A stretch of 64,000 nucleotides of DNA from Dastarcus helophoroides (taxonomy: Eukaryota > Arthropoda > Insecta > Coleoptera > Bothrideridae), in the NCBI GenBank assembly GCA_028583605.1, contig CM053330.1, forward strand, positions 19,865,539-19,929,538, in the 5' to 3' direction. Below are positions 61,240 to 64,000 of the stretch, in pieces. A model generated the notes under the pieces. The model was not told the DNA's origin. It did no database searches and saw nothing but the letters and a program-made list of their open reading frames with translations. The translations under genes were made by a program, and so were the position numbers. Numbering within the stretch: the first letter of the stretch is position 1; each line of letters starts with the position of its first letter.

Positions 61240-61602
61240 TTATCTATCAACCTTAACTAGTTTTAACAGAGATGAGTGGCCTAAAGACCCAGCGCAACTA
61301 TTCATATGCTTATCTCCAGCCTTGTGGATGGCTAAGCTTTCACATGCATTTAACATACAATTCTTATTTATTTCTCTTAATAGTTTAATATTATTATCTA
61401 TCCTATGATCTAATTCAAAAGCATGTCGTACCACACTTGACTTCTCAGATCTTTCGTACCTCAAATAAGCCAAATTCTTTTGCAGTCGAGTTTTAAAAGA
61501 TCGTCTTGTCTGACCGACGTACTTTTGAGGGCAATCTTTACAGAAAATTCGGTAAATATCGGACTTGTCCGTTTGCTCTAGTTCATCCTTCAAACTACCC
61601 AA
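61240..61602 (-). CDS. Penelope-like GIY-YIG endonuclease domain, orphan open frame
   Basis: A 120-codon uninterrupted frame encodes DIYRIFCKDCPQKYVGQTRR, SFKTRLQKNL, then VVRHAFELDHRIDNNIKLL and ESLAIHK, ending in AGSLGHSSLL. This is the GIY-YIG nuclease module in the form carried at the C-terminus of Penelope-like elements: IY/YVG motif, catalytic Arg in TRRSFKTR, the H...H pair, and a Glu in the final helix. The Gly of GIY is Asp here. No reverse transcriptase lies upstream (61603-61806 is AT-rich and then gypsy LTR), so it is a 5'-truncated copy that happens to stay open. It may be a remnant rather than a working gene. Confidence 0.7.
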   Translation of the reverse strand: MGSLKDELEQTDKSDIYRIFCKDCPQKYVGQTRRSFKTRLQKNLAYLRYERSEKSSVVRHAFELDHRIDNNIKLLREINKNCMLNACESLAIHKAGDKHMNSCAGSLGHSSLLKLVKVDR

Positions 61603-61806
61603 AAGCGAAGATGCAGCAGGTTGCCAACACAGGCAAATAAAATAACAGCTAACATCAGTGGCAGTGAAGAAATTGTTTTATTATATTTGGTCAAAAAATA
61701 TAAAAGCGTGATTAAATGCAAAATGTCGAATGTAAAGCAAAAGATTTTGTGTTGGAGGAAAATTTAAAATGAATTCAATTGGGTCGTCTGGGATTTCCTA
61801 ATATAT

Positions 61807-62136
61807 TGTTACGCGTTATTGGTTCGAATGATTAACACTTGGTGAACTGTAACCACTTTATTTCAAAGCTGAACTAGGAACACTACAATCGTAATTCACT
61901 GACACTGTTTAATTAAGTAACTTAGTCATTGACTGCTGACTAAGTACTCTGAGGGAAAAGCGATCGCCTTATGTAGGTCCCGATTCGGGTTCTAGAAGAA
62001 TTCGGCAGATAAGGCTTATCGTTTGCCGACATTTCTGAAGCGCTTATCTGCCGTTTGATTCATTATCACGGCCGCTTCCCCTTATCAAATTTTCTAGAAA
62101 ATTCCTAGCTAAACTTTATAATTATTTTGTGTTATA
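61807..62136 (-). repeat. 3' LTR of gypsy element G
   Basis: On the minus strand it starts at 62136 with TATAACAC (a decayed TGTAAC) after AAGGCGGAAGCAG, and ends CGCGTAACA at 61807. It contains the inverted pair GGCAGATAAG (62003-62012) and CTTATCTGCC (62043-62052). Confidence 0.85.
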
Positions 62137-62139
62137 CTG

Positions 62140-64000
62140 CTTCCGCCTTAAAACTTATCGTCCCGATCAGTTCCAATCAGTCACTTCGCCACTATATTTG
62201 CACAGTCTGTTGAGGTGTACCACTTTCATCTTGGTCCTGGGGCCTACGCTGGATCCTGTATACCAAGTCGTTGATCCTCTTCAGTACGGCCCTTCTCAAG
62301 ATGGCTTAAACTTTGGTGAAAGTCCTTTCCTCCGCCAATGCTTGTAGAGCCATACCAATTTGCCCTCACTGAAACATCCATGGTTGGCGTTTACGTTATA
62401 TCTTGTTTTCATCCGGTTCGTCGCCAAGTTGATCTTCGTCCTCACCAGGGCATGCGTTTCCAATATCGCTTCTCTTAAATCGTCTACGAAACCCCTTGTA
62501 TTCCTGGGGGTCTCCCTTGGTGATCCAAACACCAGGTCACACGGAAGCCGCAATTCCTTCCCGAAGATCACTTTTGTCGGAGTCAGACCCATAGTTTAAT
62601 GAGTTGCCGAGCGATAGGTCATTAGAAACAGTGGTAGTGGTTGATTCCGGTCTCCTAAGCAACATTGATTACTATAATAAACGTTTATTAAATTAAAATG
62701 CGTTTATATTAACTTTAAAAAACGTTTATATACCATTCAGTGTTGTTTGGGCTGTCTGATGCTTCGAAACAACGTTCGAAAGATATTCTTCGCAGGTCCT
62801 GTTAAAGCTTTTTACCATTCCACCAGACTGTAGATGAAAAGGTGTCGTTCGAGCTTTCTTTATTGCAAGAAGGCGGCACATTTCTTGGAAGACCCCCCAT
62901 TAAAAGTTCCTTCCACGGTCCGAGTGTAGTTCCAAGGGAACACTAAATCGACGGATGATGTTGTCCACAAGAACCCTTGCGACTTTGGTAGCTTCCTGAT
63001 TCGGTATGACACTGGAAATGGCCCTACCACATCAATAGCAATCTCTTTAAATGGAGCTGCCGCATTATACTGCCTTAGGGTCCCTTTGGTTCTTGTACGA
63101 GGACTCTTGAATGCAGCGCAGGTGACATATTTTGAACACCACAGTTCGACGTCCCCCCTGCAGTTAACTCAATAGAACCGTTTCCAAATCTTCTCCAGGG
63201 TCTTGTTTATCCCTAGGTGTTCACCAGAGGTCACATTGTGCACCTCCCACAAAACCTGTAGAATCTTCTCCTGAGGCACCACCAACTGTAAGTTGACGCG
63301 CTTTTCAATGCTCTCTTCAGCACTTCGTGCTCTACGTGGAGGGATTTTCATTGGGCCCACAAATTCTTAAGAGCTGGACTTCTGTCGGAAACTTCTTGCG
63401 ATTCGGGTCTATCTCCAGCTTCTTTCCATTTCAATATGGGTCCGATATCAGCGTCGCCCTTCTGTAGCTCCCGAAGACCTTCCATAGTCCATCCATTATC
63501 TAACTGGACAAACGTGACCCTCATATCCAGCATGTTCCCGTAGTCCTCAACTCGTCTGCAGTGTTTGCAATTCCCACAAGGTCTTTTGCACAAAGCGTCA
63601 GCATTGTTATGCTGTCGTCCCGGTTGATGATGCACCTTAAAGTGATACTGTTGGAGCCTTTCTAGTCATCTAGCTGTCTGCCCATCTGCGTTCTCTATTC
63701 GGCGTAACGAAGAAAGCTTCTTGCCCATACAAGTACTTGTGGAAGTGTTCTACGGCCTTCTCTATCGCAAGAAGTTCCTTGCTGGTGGTGCAGTAGTTCC
63801 TCTTCGACTTTGTCGGAATCTTGCTGTAATATTCGATTACTCTTTCTTCATCGCCTTGAACTTGCACAGCTCCAATGCGGGCGTTGCTCGCATCAGCGTC
63901 TAACACGAATTTCCAATGTTGCTGAGGATAAGTCAAGATAGGGCTTGTGCACACAGCGGACTTCAGTTTTCACAATCTGAAGTCCAAGCATACGGCGTCC
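62140..64000 (-). pseudogene. pol of gypsy element G (RNase H to integrase), broken
   Basis: From the right edge: RNase H with FVLDADASNARIGA and ELLAIEKAVEHFHKYLYGQE (63670-63954); the connection with QHNNADAL and CKHCRRVEDY (63348-63635); integrase zinc finger with EHLGINKTLEKIWKRFY and downstream Cys pairs (63120-63360); catalytic core with IAIDVVGPFP; and the C-terminal block MGLTPTKVIFGKELRLPCDL with ETHALVRTKINLA (62296-62592). Frameshifts, stops and an insertion show it is dead. Confidence 0.85.
62654..62753. mobile_element. 100-bp insertion in the gypsy integrase, MITE-like
   Basis: Comparison with the uninterrupted copy at about 32295 shows this block is extra. It begins CCTAAGCAACATTGA and ends TCAGTGTTGTTTGGG followed by CT; the ends pair as 12 of 15 inverted bases. 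GTCT flanks it on both sides (62650-62653, 62754-62757). The interior is AT-rich with two ACGTTTATxxA words in opposite orientation. Confidence 0.65.

Larger units (their letters stand above)
61807..64000 (-). mobile_element. Ty3/gypsy element G, 3' part (runs off the window)
   Basis: Minus-strand order is RNase H, RNase H-integrase connection, integrase zinc finger, integrase core and C-terminus, polypurine tract, 3' LTR. It is close in protein sequence to element E (for example GLRELQKGDADIGP against GLRELQKSDSDIGP). A 100-bp insertion interrupts the integrase at 62654-62753. Confidence 0.9.

Overview
This is nuclear DNA from an AT-rich animal genome, almost certainly an insect. It shows GT-AG introns from 59 bp to nearly 10 kb, a CUB-plus-trypsin serine protease of a type common in insects, an SLC6 transporter exon, and a very heavy load of eukaryotic transposable elements (Ty3/gypsy LTR elements, Penelope-like elements, a LINE, hAT and Tc1/mariner elements, foldback MITEs). 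Nothing bacterial is present. I do not name a species.

Two host genes can be supported, both on the minus strand. (1) 1503-1773 is the first coding exon of an SLC6 sodium-dependent transporter; the rest of that gene lies left of the window. (2) 32950-56206 is a complete secreted CUB-S1 serine protease gene. I assembled seven exons from splice sites, reading phase and domain order; they give 1260 nt and 419 aa. Its introns have collected a gypsy copy with flanking repeats, a Tc1/mariner element, hAT elements, a solo LTR and Penelope fragments.

Layout. 1-4300: transporter exon and flank. 4300-8000: a tRNA-like Pol III unit and two long-arm foldback elements. 8000-14000: mostly unrecognised AT-rich DNA with a third foldback. 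14040-14700: nested inverted repeats holding a well-formed hammerhead ribozyme motif. 15600-17900: a dispersed repeat, mariner relics and an inverted Penelope-type remnant. 18000-26000: AT-rich DNA with degenerate homopurine/homopyrimidine-like repeats and a clean hAT MITE with 8-bp target duplication. 26483-27826: second copy of the 4.8-kb foldback. 28.2-30.7 kb: a 15-bp minisatellite and a hAT transposase relic interrupted by a foldback. 30.8-32.8 kb: a CpG-rich block and a 3' gypsy fragment. 32950-56206: the protease gene. 57-61 kb: LINE 3' end, dispersed repeat and another foldback. 61.2-64 kb: a Penelope GIY-YIG ORF and a minus-strand gypsy element running off the window.

The most interesting signals are the hammerhead ribozyme motifs (one canonical, one largely intact, others decayed) next to Penelope endonuclease coding sequence, the near-perfect 156-bp palindrome delivered as a nested insertion with an 8-bp target duplication, a conserved inverted pair of GATA-type sites in gypsy LTRs, and the protease itself, whose start codon is followed after one base by a 59-bp intron.
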